From Magnetovibrio sp. (GTDB lineage: Bacteria > Pseudomonadota > Alphaproteobacteria > Rhodospirillales > Magnetovibrionaceae): a stretch of 64,000 nucleotides of DNA. The translations under genes were made by a program, and so were the position numbers. This document shows, piece after piece, positions 20,266-30,004 of this stretch (its first letter is position 1; every line of letters begins with the position of its first letter). A model generated the notes under the pieces. That model ran no database searches and had not been told where the DNA came from. It saw only the letters and a list, made by a program, of their open reading frames with translations. Location of the stretch: assembly GCA_028281525.1 (NCBI GenBank), contig JANQJR010000035.1, positions 62,001 through 126,000 of the forward strand, read 5' to 3'.

Positions 20266-20578
20266 GTTGTTTGGGTCTGCCGGAAAACGATCTGAAACGC
20301 GACCGACTATAAAGAGCGCTCTGATCACGGTCAAAGCGTTTGCACGGCATTTAACGCTCAAAAAGTAGGCGTGTGCTGAATTATTGGGCGGGGTTCCTGC
20401 CCAATAATTGCCCATCCATTTTCAATGTAAATGAAATGTATCTCGCGCCTTTCTCGCAGGTTTCTGATTTTAATTAACTACATGAAAAGTAATGATTTTT
20501 CATGTTTCTGAACTGTATCTGGCCCATGGGTTGCAAAAAACGAAGCGAGTTTCCTTCGTTGACATTGGAGTAACGCGT
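20266..20578. promoter_or_regulatory. Divergent promoter region of the response regulator and urtA with two dyads
   Basis: Two perfect inverted repeats lie here: ATTATTGGGC / GCCCAATAAT (20380-20389 and 20399-20408, 9-nt spacer) and ACATGAAAA / TTTTCATGT (20480-20488 and 20497-20505, 8-nt spacer). The second contains TTTTTCATG, shared with the upstream region of the sensor operon. The first could be an operator or a leader hairpin on the regulator side. Between them the DNA is AT-rich. A GGAG at about 20563 serves urtA. Confidence 0.55.
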
Positions 20579-21871
20579 ATGAAAAACAAACTTCGTTTAA
20601 TGGCAGGTACCGCCGCGATTGCCGCGGGCACCATGCTGAGCACCGTGGCCCATGCCGCAGACACCATCAAGGTTGGAGTCCTGCACTCTCTGTCCGGGAC
20701 CATGGCCATTTCCGAAACCACGCTGAAAGACACTGTCTTGATGATGGTGGAAGAACAGAACAAAGCCGGCGGCCTGCTCGGCAAGAAGCTGGAAGCCGTC
20801 GTGGTCGACCCCGCTTCCAACTGGCCGCTGTTCGCCGAAAAGACGCGTGAGTTGATCGAAAAAGAAAATGTCGATGTGATCTTCGGCTGCTGGACGTCGG
20901 TGTCGCGTAAATCCGTTCTGCCGGTCATTGAAGAATTGAACGGCATGCTGTTCTATCCGGTGCAGTACGAAGGCGAGGAAAGCTCGCGCAACGTGTTTTA
21001 CACCGGTGCAGCGCCGAACCAACAGGCCATTCCGGCTGTCGACTACCTGCTGAGCGAAGACGGTGGCGGTGCCGAGCGCATCGTGCTGCTGGGCACCGAC
21101 TATGTTTATCCGCGCACGACCAACAAGATTCTGCGCTCCTATCTGAATTCCAAAGGCATCACGGATGCCGACATCATGGAAAACTACACGCCGTTCGGTC
21201 ACTCCGACTGGCAGACCATCGTCGCCGACGTGAAGAAGTTCGCGTCTGCCGGCAAAAAGACCGCCGTGGTGTCCACCATCAACGGTGACGCCAACGTGCC
21301 GTTCTACAAGGAACTGGGTAACCAGGGCATCAAGGCCGAAGACATTCCGGTTGTTGCGTTCTCCGTCGGTGAAGAAGAGCTCGCCGGTCTGGACACCGCG
21401 CCTCTGGTCGGTCACCTGGCCGCTTGGAATTACTTCATGAGCGTCGACGCCGACGTGAACGAAGATTTCATCGCCAAGTGGAAAGCCTTCATCAAAGACG
21501 ACAAGCGTGTCACCAACGACCCGATGGAAGCCACCTATATCGGCTTCAAGATGTGGACCCAGGCTGTTAAACAGGCGGGTTCCACCGACGTCGACGCCGT
21601 GCGCCAAGCCATGTACGGCCAGACCGTTCCGAACCTGACGGGCGGCACGGCTGTGATGAACACCAACCACCACCTGTCCAAGCCGGTCCTGATCGGCGAA
21701 ATCCAAGATGACGGTCAGTTCGACATCGTCTGGCAGACGGACGGCGAAGTGGTCGGCGACGCGTGGTCCGATTTCATTCCGGAAAGCGCCAAGCTGACCG
21801 CCGACTGGACCTATCCGTGGGTCTGCGGCAACTGCGAAAAACCGATGTTCGAAGAAATGGCGGCGAAATAA
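20579..21871 (+). CDS. urtA: Urea ABC transporter, periplasmic substrate-binding protein
   Basis: Starting at ATG 20579 (TTGGAG upstream) gives 430 residues with a clear signal peptide (MKNKLRLMAG..., cleavage near AHA at 26). The mature protein begins ADTIKVGVLHSLSGTMAISE and keeps UrtA hallmarks: FGCWTSVSRKSVLPVIEE, LFYPVQYEGEESS, YTGAAPNQQAIPA and the C-terminal PWVCGNCEKP. It captures urea in the periplasm for UrtBCDE. A hairpin after the gene would give it higher expression than the downstream permease genes. It is the first gene of the urt-ure operon. Confidence 0.96.
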   Translation: MKNKLRLMAGTAAIAAGTMLSTVAHAADTIKVGVLHSLSGTMAISETTLKDTVLMMVEEQNKAGGLLGKKLEAVVVDPASNWPLFAEKTRELIEKENVDVIFGCWTSVSRKSVLPVIEELNGMLFYPVQYEGEESSRNVFYTGAAPNQQAIPAVDYLLSEDGGGAERIVLLGTDYVYPRTTNKILRSYLNSKGITDADIMENYTPFGHSDWQTIVADVKKFASAGKKTAVVSTINGDANVPFYKELGNQGIKAEDIPVVAFSVGEEELAGLDTAPLVGHLAAWNYFMSVDADVNEDFIAKWKAFIKDDKRVTNDPMEATYIGFKMWTQAVKQAGSTDVDAVRQAMYGQTVPNLTGGTAVMNTNHHLSKPVLIGEIQDDGQFDIVWQTDGEVVGDAWSDFIPESAKLTADWTYPWVCGNCEKPMFEEMAAK

Positions 21872-21907
21872 TCCGCGCCTCCATCGAACTTAGGTCTCCT
21901 TGAAAAC

Positions 21908-21936
21908 GGGGCGGGTATGGTCCGCCATCCCGCTCC
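21908..21936 (+). terminator. Hairpin between urtA and urtB (attenuator)
   Basis: GGGGCGGGTATGG and CCATCCCGCTCC form an imperfect stem around TCCG, followed by GGTTTCTC. It probably lets only part of the transcripts continue into urtB or protects the urtA message; both are inferences. Confidence 0.55.
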
Positions 21937-22010
21937 GGTTTCTCTCCCGAATATTCATTAAGCCCTTTCACACCTCACCGGACACTTAAACGCCAAGAAG
22001 CTGAGGACGG

Positions 22011-23645
22011 ATGTTGCGCAAGTTTTTCACATTCAGTTGGGTGTTGCCTTTGGCGATCATCTTAGGCTTGGTCACGGCAACTAGTGCACCGGCTCACGCC
22101 GATGAATTTTCCGACGCCGTCCAGGCGCTCAACGCCAAAAGCAAAAAACAGATTGGCCAAGCGATCGACGCTCTGGTCGCCACGGGGGATGAGCGTGCGG
22201 TGCCTGTCTTGGAAGCTCTGCTGAACGGCAAACTGTTCTACCGCAAAGCTGACAAACAGGTCTTTTTCGCCGAAAAATCCGGCAAGGTTTACGTTCTGAC
22301 CGACCCTGTGACTGGCAAGGAAGCGGGCGAAGCCACCCGAAAAGAAGCCAAGAAGATCGGCATCAACAACAAACTGCGTGGTCAACTCAAAGGCGTGTTG
22401 GGGGCCATGACGTTGATGAGCCCGGACAGTGCCAAGCGGATGAAAGCCGCCGATGAAGTGTTCAAAGCCAACAGCCCCGGTATGCTGCCGATGCTGGAAA
22501 AGGCGCTTAAGCGCGAAGACGACGCGGACGTCCGCGACCGTATGACCCGCGCCCGGGCCGCCATCGTGTTGGAGTACGGCACGGACACCCAAGCGCGCAT
22601 CGAAGCCGCCAAGGTCTTAGGCGACTTTACCGATCCAGACGTTTCCGCCCTGCTCAGCAAGGTGGCGGCGAATGCGGATGACGATGCGGTCAAGGCCATG
22701 GCCCAGGACATGCAAGTCAGCGTCGAAAACCGTCTCGCCACCTGGGCGTTCGTCGGCAATCTCTTTCAAGGCGTGTCGCTGGGCTCGGTCTTGTTGTTGG
22801 CCGCCGTGGGGCTCGCCATCACATTCGGCGTGATGGGCGTGATCAACATGGCGCACGGCGAAATGGTGATGCTAGGCGCCTACACCACGTTCGTGGTCCA
22901 AGAAATTTTCCGCAACAATTTTCCCGGCGCGTTCGACTGGTCCCTGGCCGTTGCGGTGCCGATGGCGTTTTTGGTGACCGGACTTGTCGGCATCGCGATT
23001 GAGCGCGGCATCATCCGTTGGCTTTACGGTCGCCCTTTGGAAACCTTGCTGGCGACCTGGGGGTTGAGCCTGATCCTGCAGCAACTGATTCGCTCCATCT
23101 TCGGCCCGACCAACCAGGAAGTTGGCAATCCCAGCTGGATGTCGGGCGCGATCGAAACGTCGACCGGCTTGGTGCTGACCTATAACCGCATCTGGATCAT
23201 CGTCTTTTCCCTGGCTGTGTTGGTGATGCTGGCGTTGATCGCGCGCAAGACCATGTTCGGCCTGCAGATGCGTGCGGTGACACAAAATCGGTCCATGGCC
23301 AGTTCCATGGGGATCCGCTCCGGTTGGGTCGACGCTTTGACGTTCGGGCTGGGGTCCGGCATCGCCGGCATGGCGGGCGTGGCCTTAAGCCAAATCGACA
23401 ACGTTTCGCCCAACCTGGGCCAGACCTACATCATCGACAGCTTCATGGTGGTGGTGTTCGGCGGTGTCGGCAATCTGTGGGGTACGCTGGTGGGCGCGTT
23501 TTCGCTGGGAATCGTCAACAAGTTCTTGGAACCTTACGCGGGCGCTGTGCTGGCCAAAATTCTGGTGCTGGTGGGCATCATCCTGTTTATCCAAAAACGT
23601 CCACGGGGACTGTTCGCCCTCAAGGGCCGCGCGGTGGAGAGCTGA
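22011..23645 (+). CDS. urtB: Urea ABC transporter, permease UrtB
   Basis: The 544 residues match long-form UrtB. A signal-like N-terminus ends near AHADEF. A periplasmic helical-repeat region follows (about 32-240, including DERAVPVLEALLNGKLFYRK), then a LivH-type membrane domain with about eight helices (from GNLFQGVSLGSVLLLAAVGL). The EAA-like and glycine-rich FGLGSGIAGMAGVAL segment is present. It forms the translocation pore with UrtC. Preceded by GAGGA and followed by urtC after 3 bp. Confidence 0.96.
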   Translation: MLRKFFTFSWVLPLAIILGLVTATSAPAHADEFSDAVQALNAKSKKQIGQAIDALVATGDERAVPVLEALLNGKLFYRKADKQVFFAEKSGKVYVLTDPVTGKEAGEATRKEAKKIGINNKLRGQLKGVLGAMTLMSPDSAKRMKAADEVFKANSPGMLPMLEKALKREDDADVRDRMTRARAAIVLEYGTDTQARIEAAKVLGDFTDPDVSALLSKVAANADDDAVKAMAQDMQVSVENRLATWAFVGNLFQGVSLGSVLLLAAVGLAITFGVMGVINMAHGEMVMLGAYTTFVVQEIFRNNFPGAFDWSLAVAVPMAFLVTGLVGIAIERGIIRWLYGRPLETLLATWGLSLILQQLIRSIFGPTNQEVGNPSWMSGAIETSTGLVLTYNRIWIIVFSLAVLVMLALIARKTMFGLQMRAVTQNRSMASSMGIRSGWVDALTFGLGSGIAGMAGVALSQIDNVSPNLGQTYIIDSFMVVVFGGVGNLWGTLVGAFSLGIVNKFLEPYAGAVLAKILVLVGIILFIQKRPRGLFALKGRAVES

Positions 23646-23648
23646 GCC

Positions 23649-24812
23649 ATGACCCATCAGCCGATGATCCTGCGCATCCTTCACGACCGCGTTGCTGCCG
23701 CCGTTCTCGGCATTTTGGTTCTCGCGGCATTTCTGGTGCCAGTTTTAAACCTGATGGTTCCGGAAACCAGCCCGTTCCATGTGCCCAGTTATGTGGTCAC
23801 ACTTTTAGGCAAATATCTGACCTACGCCCTGTTGGCGCTGAGCGTCGACCTGGTGTGGGGATATTGCGGCATCCTCAGCCTTGGGCACGGCGCGTTCTTC
23901 GCGCTGGGCGGTTACGCCATGGGCATGTATATGATGCGCCAGATCGGTGACCGCGGCGTCTACGGTGATCCGACCCTACCGGACTTCATGGTGTTCCTGG
24001 ACTGGAAGGAACTGCCCTGGTACTGGTACGGCTTCGACAATTTCGGTTTCGCCATGTTGATGGTGATGCTGGTCCCAGGTGTGCTGGCGTTCGTGTTCGG
24101 CTGGTTCGCGTTCCGCTCCCGCGTCACGGGCGTCTATCTTTCCATCATCACCCAGGCGATGACGTATGCCTTGTTGCTGGCGTTTTTCCGCAACGACATG
24201 GGTTTTGGCGGCAACAACGGGTTGACCGATTTCAAGGACATCTTGGGCTTCGACATCCAGTCCGACGGCATGCGCGCAACTTTGTTCTTCCTGTCCGCCA
24301 TGGCGGTGGTGGGTGGTTATTTGGTGTGCCGCTTCATCGTGGACTCGCGTTTGGGCAGGGTGATCATCGCCATCCGCGATTCTGAGAGCCGCGCGAGGTT
24401 TTTAGGCTACCGGGTGGAATACTATAGACTGTTCGTTTTCACCGTGTCCGCCGTACTGGCGGGAATTGCGGGTGCGCTTTATGTGCCGCAGGTGGGCATC
24501 ATCAACCCCTCCGAATTCGCCCCGGCGAACTCTATTGAAATCGTCATTTGGGTGGCGCTGGGCGGGCGCGGAACCCTGGTGGGGCCGATCATCGGCGCAT
24601 TGGTGGTGAACTACGCCAAGACGTATTTCACCGGCGCACTTCCGGAAATCTGGCTGTTCATGCTGGGCGGATTGTTCATCCTAACCACCTTGTTCCTGCC
24701 CAAGGGCATTGTCGGCACGGAATCCATCGTAGCCGCCTTTGAGGCCAGACGCCTGCAACTCGCGAAGTGGCTACGCCCCTATGACTATGCGGATAAGGAG
24801 GCCGGCCAGTGA
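23649..24812 (+). CDS. urtC: Urea ABC transporter, permease UrtC
   Basis: A 387-residue LivM-type permease with about ten hydrophobic segments and the family pattern VDLVWGYCGILSLGHGAFFALGGYA... split across helices 2-3. Later it has NNGLTDFKDILGFDIQ, typical of UrtC, and the RVIIAIRDSESRARFLGY coupling region. It pairs with UrtB. The stop overlaps the GTG start of urtD by four bases (GTGA), indicating translational coupling. Confidence 0.96.
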   Translation: MTHQPMILRILHDRVAAAVLGILVLAAFLVPVLNLMVPETSPFHVPSYVVTLLGKYLTYALLALSVDLVWGYCGILSLGHGAFFALGGYAMGMYMMRQIGDRGVYGDPTLPDFMVFLDWKELPWYWYGFDNFGFAMLMVMLVPGVLAFVFGWFAFRSRVTGVYLSIITQAMTYALLLAFFRNDMGFGGNNGLTDFKDILGFDIQSDGMRATLFFLSAMAVVGGYLVCRFIVDSRLGRVIIAIRDSESRARFLGYRVEYYRLFVFTVSAVLAGIAGALYVPQVGIINPSEFAPANSIEIVIWVALGGRGTLVGPIIGALVVNYAKTYFTGALPEIWLFMLGGLFILTTLFLPKGIVGTESIVAAFEARRLQLAKWLRPYDYADKEAGQ

Positions 24813-25558
24813 CCCAACATACCCAAACCATTTTGTACCTCGACGGGGTATCGGTCAACTTCGACGGTTTCAAAGCCATCAACGATCTCAGCCTCTACGT
24901 CGAAGAAGGCGAACTTCGCGCCATCATCGGCCCCAACGGCGCCGGCAAAACCACCATGATGGACATCATCACCGGCAAGACCCGCCCCGACACCGGGGAC
25001 GTGATTTTCAACGGCGGCATCGATCTGACGCAACTGGATGAAGCCGCGATCGCCAATTTAGGTATCGGACGCAAGTTTCAAAAACCGACCGTATTCGAAA
25101 ACCACACCGTGTTCGACAATCTGGAGTTGGCGTTGAAAGGCAACCGCAGCCCTTACCAGAGTTTGTTCTTCCGCCTATTGTCCGAGCAATACGATCGCAT
25201 CAACGAGGTGCTTAAGATCATCAATCTGGCCGAAGACCGCCAACGCGAAGCCGGTGCGTTGTCCCACGGACAGAAACAATGGCTGGAAATCGGCATGCTG
25301 TTGATGCAGGACCCGGACTTGTTGCTGGTGGACGAACCGGTGGCGGGCATGACGGATGCGGAAACCGAAGAAACCGCAAGACTTCTGAAAGATATTTCCA
25401 AGAGCCATTCCGTAATCGTGGTCGAGCACGATATGGAATTCGTCAAGGCCTTGGATTGCCGTGTCAATGTGCTGCACGAAGGTTCGGTCCTGGCCGAAGG
25501 CAGCCTGGATGTGGTGCAGGCCAACGAGCAAGTGATCGAAGTGTATTTGGGGCGCTAA
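24809..25558 (+). CDS. urtD: Urea ABC transporter, ATP-binding protein UrtD
   Basis: A 249-residue LivG-type ATPase using a GTG start that overlaps the urtC stop, with a strong AAGGAGG about 8 bases upstream. Walker A is GPNGAGKTT, the signature is LSHGQKQWLEIGMLL and Walker B LLLVDEPVAGM. The LSHGQ signature in place of LSGGQ is typical of UrtD. It powers urea import with UrtE. Confidence 0.96.
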   Translation: MTQHTQTILYLDGVSVNFDGFKAINDLSLYVEEGELRAIIGPNGAGKTTMMDIITGKTRPDTGDVIFNGGIDLTQLDEAAIANLGIGRKFQKPTVFENHTVFDNLELALKGNRSPYQSLFFRLLSEQYDRINEVLKIINLAEDRQREAGALSHGQKQWLEIGMLLMQDPDLLLVDEPVAGMTDAETEETARLLKDISKSHSVIVVEHDMEFVKALDCRVNVLHEGSVLAEGSLDVVQANEQVIEVYLGR

Positions 25559-25561
25559 GTT

Positions 25562-26257
25562 ATGTTGAACGTGGAAAGCATCGATCTGCATTACGGCGCA
25601 TCCCAGGCTCTTCGCGGCGTCGACCTGAACGCGGAAATCGGTCAAGTGACCTGTGTCATGGGCCGCAACGGCGTGGGCAAGACGTCCTTGATGCGCGCCA
25701 TCGTCGGTCAGCACGACGCCAGCGCCGGAACGATTTTGTGGGACGGGGAAAACATCACCAAGCTCTCGCCTCATGAACGCGCCCGGCGGGGTATTGCCTT
25801 CGTGCCTCAGGGACGTGAAATCTTCCCGTTGATGAGCGTCGAAGAAAATCTCAAAACAGGTTTCGCCGCCGTGCCCCGCCCGCTGCGCCACGTCCAAGAC
25901 GAAATCTTCGATTTGTTCCCGGTCCTCAAGGACATGTTGGGGCGCCGCGGCGGCGACCTGTCCGGCGGTCAGCAGCAACAACTCGCCATCGCCCGCGCGT
26001 TGGTGACGCGCCCGCGCTTGTTGGTGTTGGATGAACCGACCGAAGGCATTCAGCCCTCCATCATCAAGGACATCGAACGGGTGATTCGCTTGCTGGCGTC
26101 CCGGGGCGACATGGCGGTTTTGTTGGTGGAGCAATATTTCGAATTCGCCCGCGATCTGGCGGACGCTTTTTGCGTCATGGATCGCGGCGAAGTGGTTCTC
26201 TCCGGTGCAAAAGCTGATATGGTGGAAGAAGATGTACGCCGCCACCTTACCGTCTGA
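25562..26257 (+). CDS. urtE: Urea ABC transporter, ATP-binding protein UrtE
   Basis: A 231-residue LivF-type ATPase with Walker A GRNGVGKTSL, signature LSGGQQQQLAIARAL and Walker B LLVLDEPTEGIQPSI. It starts 3 bp after urtD; the ribosome binding site is poor, so coupling to urtD is likely. Its 3' end overlaps ureD by 26 bp, which ties transporter and urease genes into one transcription unit. Confidence 0.96.
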   Translation: MLNVESIDLHYGASQALRGVDLNAEIGQVTCVMGRNGVGKTSLMRAIVGQHDASAGTILWDGENITKLSPHERARRGIAFVPQGREIFPLMSVEENLKTGFAAVPRPLRHVQDEIFDLFPVLKDMLGRRGGDLSGGQQQQLAIARALVTRPRLLVLDEPTEGIQPSIIKDIERVIRLLASRGDMAVLLVEQYFEFARDLADAFCVMDRGEVVLSGAKADMVEEDVRRHLTV

Positions 26258-27116
26258 TAAATCTTTGAACGCGCAAAACGATCCCACGCCGCTCACCGGC
26301 ATGCGGGGCCGTGCGGAATTGGGCTTCGCGCATGATGCAGACCAGACGCGGCTGAAGCACCTTTACCATGCGTCGCCCTTTCGCGTGTTGTTTCCCACTT
26401 TACCCAAGGACGAACTCACCAGCGCCGTATTGGTGACGACATCCGGCGGTTTGGTTGGGGGCGACCAGTTGGATGTCGATGTGCGTGTACGTCGGAATGC
26501 CCACGCACACGTCATGGGACAAGCGGCGGAAAAAGTCTATCGCTCCACCGGGCCGGACACTCATTTCAATGCGAACTTAAACGTCGAAGACGGGGGCTAT
26601 CTGGAATGGTTGCCCCAGGAAACCATCGTGTTCGACCAAGCCCGCCTGCGCCGCACCACCCGGGTCGACGTCGCGCCGAACGCCGTCTTCAGTGGGGCGG
26701 AAATGCTGGTTTTCGGGCGTATCGCCATGGGCGAAACCGTCCGCACCGGTTTGATTCGCGATGTCTGGGACGTGCGCCGGGAGGGCCGACAAATATGGGC
26801 CGACGCCTTGCACTTGGATGGCGACATCCAAGCCAAGCTGGACCACCCCGCCGGGTTCGATGGCGCAACGGCCGTCGCGACCTTCGTGCACGTTGCGCCG
26901 GATGCGGCGGATCGTTTAGACCTCGCCCGCAAGATTCTGGGTGAAGGGGACGATCGGGTGCGCAACGGCGCGACCGTGATCAACGGCGTTTTGGTTGCGC
27001 GTTGGCTGGCTTTCGATGCACTGGCCATGCGCGAGTCATTTGGACACTTCTGGGCCGCGTTTCGCGCCCACACACAGAACCTGCCGGAACGTATGCCCCG
27101 GCTCTGGCACGTTTAA
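26232..27116 (+). CDS. ureD: Urease accessory protein UreD
   Basis: Started at ATG 26232 (GGAAGAAG upstream) the protein has 294 residues; an earlier ATG at 26205 would add nine residues. UreD features include [57 protein letters not shown] and [14 protein letters not shown]. UreD is the scaffold on which UreF and UreG assemble on apo-urease for nickel delivery. It begins inside the end of urtE in another frame. Confidence 0.94.
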   Translation: MYAATLPSDKSLNAQNDPTPLTGMRGRAELGFAHDADQTRLKHLYHASPFRVLFPTLPKDELTSAVLVTTSGGLVGGDQLDVDVRVRRNAHAHVMGQAAEKVYRSTGPDTHFNANLNVEDGGYLEWLPQETIVFDQARLRRTTRVDVAPNAVFSGAEMLVFGRIAMGETVRTGLIRDVWDVRREGRQIWADALHLDGDIQAKLDHPAGFDGATAVATFVHVAPDAADRLDLARKILGEGDDRVRNGATVINGVLVARWLAFDALAMRESFGHFWAAFRAHTQNLPERMPRLWHV

Positions 27117-27145
27117 AGACACGTTTGATTGGGAGGCTCCGTCAT

Positions 27146-27448
27146 ATGCAACTGACACCCCGTGAAAAGGACAAACTTCTGGTGGCGATGGCCGCCGAGG
27201 TCGCGCGCAAGCGCTTGGCGCGCGGCGTCAAGCTCAACCACCCCGAAGCGATCGCCTTGATCTCCGACTTCGTGGTCGAAGGTGCGCGTGACGGCAAGAC
27301 GGTCGCCGAATTGATGCGCGACGGTGCGACCGTTCTGACCCGCGATCAGGTGATGGAGGGGATTCCTGAGATGATCCACGATATCCAGGTCGAAGCCACG
27401 TTCCCCGACGGCACCAAGCTCGTCACCGTTCACGATCCTATCCGTTAA
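27146..27448 (+). CDS. ureA: Urease gamma subunit
   Basis: Exactly 100 residues from ATG 27146, the normal gamma-subunit length, with GGGAGG upstream. The sequence [20 protein letters not shown]..., [18 protein letters not shown] and [20 protein letters not shown] is diagnostic. It assembles with UreB and UreC into the (abc)3 enzyme in the cytoplasm. Confidence 0.98.
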   Translation: MQLTPREKDKLLVAMAAEVARKRLARGVKLNHPEAIALISDFVVEGARDGKTVAELMRDGATVLTRDQVMEGIPEMIHDIQVEATFPDGTKLVTVHDPIR

Positions 27449-27459
27449 AGGAGGCCGCC

Positions 27460-27795
27460 ATGATCCACAAGATGATCCCAGGTGAAGTCATTACCGCCGC
27501 TGGCGACATCACTTTGAACGATGGCCGCGATACGCTGGAGCTCACCGTCGCCAACACCGGCGACCGCCCGGTGCAGGTGGGCAGTCACTATCACTTCTAT
27601 GAAACCAATGAAGCGCTGGACTTCGACCGCGAAGCGGCCCGTGGTTTCCGTCTGGACATTCCGGCCGGGACCGCCGTTCGGTTCGAGCCCGGGCAATCGC
27701 GCGACGTTCAACTGGTCGCCCTGGCGGGCGACCGCATCGCCATCGGGTTCAACGCCAAAGTCGATGGCCCCTTAAACAAAAGTGCGGAGGGCTAA
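27460..27795 (+). CDS. ureB: Urease beta subunit
   Basis: The 111-residue beta subunit begins [17 protein letters not shown] and carries [19 protein letters not shown] and [16 protein letters not shown], all typical of UreB. An AAAGGAGG site precedes it. It is separate from ureA (no fusion as in some species) and ends 3 bp before ureC. Confidence 0.98.
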   Translation: MIHKMIPGEVITAAGDITLNDGRDTLELTVANTGDRPVQVGSHYHFYETNEALDFDREAARGFRLDIPAGTAVRFEPGQSRDVQLVALAGDRIAIGFNAKVDGPLNKSAEG

Positions 27796-27798
27796 GAG

Positions 27799-29508
27799 AT
27801 GGCATACGCAATCGATCGCACCTCCTATGCCTCCATGTTCGGCCCGACCGTGGGCGACAAGGTTCGCTTGGCGGATACCGAGCTGTTCATCGAGGTCGAG
27901 GAAGACCGCACCACCTACGGCGAAGAAGTCAAATTCGGTGGCGGCAAAGTCATCCGCGACGGCATGGGCCAGGCCCAGACGTCCCGCCAACAAGGCGCGG
28001 TGGACACCGTCATCACCAACGCTCTGATCCTCGATCATTGGGGCATCATCAAGGCCGACATCGGTATCCGTGGCGGGCGCATCATAGGTATCGGCAAGGC
28101 CGGCAATCCCGACACCCAGCCGGATGTGGACATCATCGTCGGTCCCGGCACCGAAGCCATCGCCGGAGAGGGACGCATCGTCACGCCCGGCGGCATTGAT
28201 GCGCACATCCACTGGATCTGTCCGCAACAGGTCGAAGATGCGCTTTATTCCGGCGTGACCACCATGCTGGGCGGCGGCACCGGCCCGGCGGAGGGTACCA
28301 ACGCCACCACCTGCACGCCGGGACCCTGGCACATCGAAAAGATGATACAGGCCGCCGAAGGCCTGCCCATGAACTTAGCGTTCTTCGGCAAGGGCAATGC
28401 ATCCCGCCCCGATGCCTTGATGGAACAAGTGCGCGCCGGCGCATGTGGACTAAAGTTGCATGAAGACTGGGGCACCACGCCCAGCGCTATCGATACTTGT
28501 TTGAACGTTGCCGAAGACACCGACGTGGGTGTCGCCATCCACACCGATACGCTTAATGAGTCGGGCTTTGTGGAAAACACCATCGCCGCGTTCAAGGGCC
28601 GCACCATTCATGCGTTTCACACCGAAGGTGCGGGCGGCGGTCATGCGCCGGATATCATCAAAGTGTGTGGCGAGCAGAACGTTCTGCCGTCTTCCACCAA
28701 CCCGACGCGACCCTATACCGTCAACACCATCGACGAGCATCTGGATATGCTGATGGTGTGTCATCATTTGGACAGCCGCATCCCCGAAGACGTGGCCTTC
28801 GCCGAAAGCCGTATTCGCAAGGAAACCATCGCGGCGGAGGACATCCTGCACGACTTGGGCGCGTTCTCCATGATTGCGTCCGATAGCCAAGCCATGGGCC
28901 GCGTGGGCGAAGTGATCATCCGCACCTGGCAAACGGCGGACAAAATGAAGCGACAACGCGGCGCGCTGGTGGAAGAAACCGGCGATAACGACAATTTCCG
29001 CGTCAAACGCTACATCGCCAAATACACCATCAATCCGGCTATTACGCACGGCATCGCCCAGCACGTGGGGTCCATCGAAGTGGGCAAGATGGCCGACATC
29101 GTGCTGTGGAAACCGGCGTTCTTCGGCACCAAACCGGATGTGATCGTCAAGGGTGGCGCTATTGTCGCGGCGGCCATGGGTGATCCCAACGCTTCCATCC
29201 CGACGCCGCAACCGGTGCACTATCGCCCCATGTTCGGTGCGTTGGGACGGGCGCGTACGGAAACTTGTGTGACGTTCGCCAGCAAACTGGCTGTCGAAGA
29301 AGGTATGGCTGAAGCCTACGGCATCGATAAGCCTTTGGTTGCTGTCGACGGGTGCCGGAAAGCCCAAAAGGCGGACATGGTTCTCAACGACTACGCGCCT
29401 GCTATCGAAGTCGATGCGGAAACCTACGAGGTCCGCGCCGACGGTGAACTGCTGACGTGTGAACCCGCCGACGTGCTGCCCATGGCGCAGCGCTATTTCT
29501 TGTTCTGA
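27799..29508 (+). CDS. ureC: Urease alpha (catalytic) subunit
   Basis: The 569 residues include all catalytic residues. Nickel ligands are H136 and H138 (GGIDAHIHW), carbamylated lysine K219 (CGLKLHEDW), H248 ([10 protein letters not shown]), H274 ([15 protein letters not shown]) and D362 ([10 protein letters not shown]). The mobile-flap cysteine and acid-base histidine are C321-H322 (MVCHHLD). It hydrolyses urea to ammonia and carbamate in the cytoplasm. It shows no truncation. Its position directly behind the urea importer supports use of external urea as nitrogen source. Confidence 0.99.
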   Translation: MAYAIDRTSYASMFGPTVGDKVRLADTELFIEVEEDRTTYGEEVKFGGGKVIRDGMGQAQTSRQQGAVDTVITNALILDHWGIIKADIGIRGGRIIGIGKAGNPDTQPDVDIIVGPGTEAIAGEGRIVTPGGIDAHIHWICPQQVEDALYSGVTTMLGGGTGPAEGTNATTCTPGPWHIEKMIQAAEGLPMNLAFFGKGNASRPDALMEQVRAGACGLKLHEDWGTTPSAIDTCLNVAEDTDVGVAIHTDTLNESGFVENTIAAFKGRTIHAFHTEGAGGGHAPDIIKVCGEQNVLPSSTNPTRPYTVNTIDEHLDMLMVCHHLDSRIPEDVAFAESRIRKETIAAEDILHDLGAFSMIASDSQAMGRVGEVIIRTWQTADKMKRQRGALVEETGDNDNFRVKRYIAKYTINPAITHGIAQHVGSIEVGKMADIVLWKPAFFGTKPDVIVKGGAIVAAAMGDPNASIPTPQPVHYRPMFGALGRARTETCVTFASKLAVEEGMAEAYGIDKPLVAVDGCRKAQKADMVLNDYAPAIEVDAETYEVRADGELLTCEPADVLPMAQRYFLF

Positions 29509-29518
29509 GGAGAAACCG

Positions 29519-30004
29519 ATGCGTCGCGCCACCCGTGTCATCCCCAAGTCCGACTGGACGCCGCAGGAAGCCAAAGGGACCGTGACTTTGAGCTTCGAAG
29601 ACCGCTTCCGCCGCCGCATTCGGCTGACAGACGACAGCGGTGAGCCGTTCCTGCTGAACCTGGCCCAAGCCACCCGGTTCGAAGACGGCGACGGCTTGGC
29701 GTTGGAGGGGGGTGGCGTGCTGCTGGTGCGCGCCGCGTTGGAAGACGTCCTGGACGTGACGGGCGCGGACATCCAACACACCGCGCGTTTGGCGTGGCAC
29801 ATCGGCAACCGCCACACGCCTGTGGAAGTCCTGGACGACGGAAAGCTGCGCATTCAATACGACCACGTGCTTCAGCACATGCTGGAAGGCCTGGGCGCAA
29901 CGACGGAACGCGAAACCGCGCCGTTCGTGCCGGAGCCCGGTGCTTACGACACCCCTTCATCAGCAGGAGGCGGACATGGCCACACCCATTCCCATCACGG
30001 ATAA
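29519..30004 (+). CDS. ureE: Urease accessory protein UreE (nickel chaperone)
   Basis: From ATG 29519 (GAGGAG upstream) the protein has 161 residues. The N-terminal domain (TVTLSFEDRFRRRIRLT) precedes the metal-binding core with HTARLAWHIGNRHTPVEV and DHVLQHMLEGLG, and the tail ends in the histidine-rich [10 protein letters not shown] for nickel storage. It hands nickel to UreG. Its last 29 bp overlap ureF. Confidence 0.95.
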   Translation: MRRATRVIPKSDWTPQEAKGTVTLSFEDRFRRRIRLTDDSGEPFLLNLAQATRFEDGDGLALEGGGVLLVRAALEDVLDVTGADIQHTARLAWHIGNRHTPVEVLDDGKLRIQYDHVLQHMLEGLGATTERETAPFVPEPGAYDTPSSAGGGHGHTHSHHG

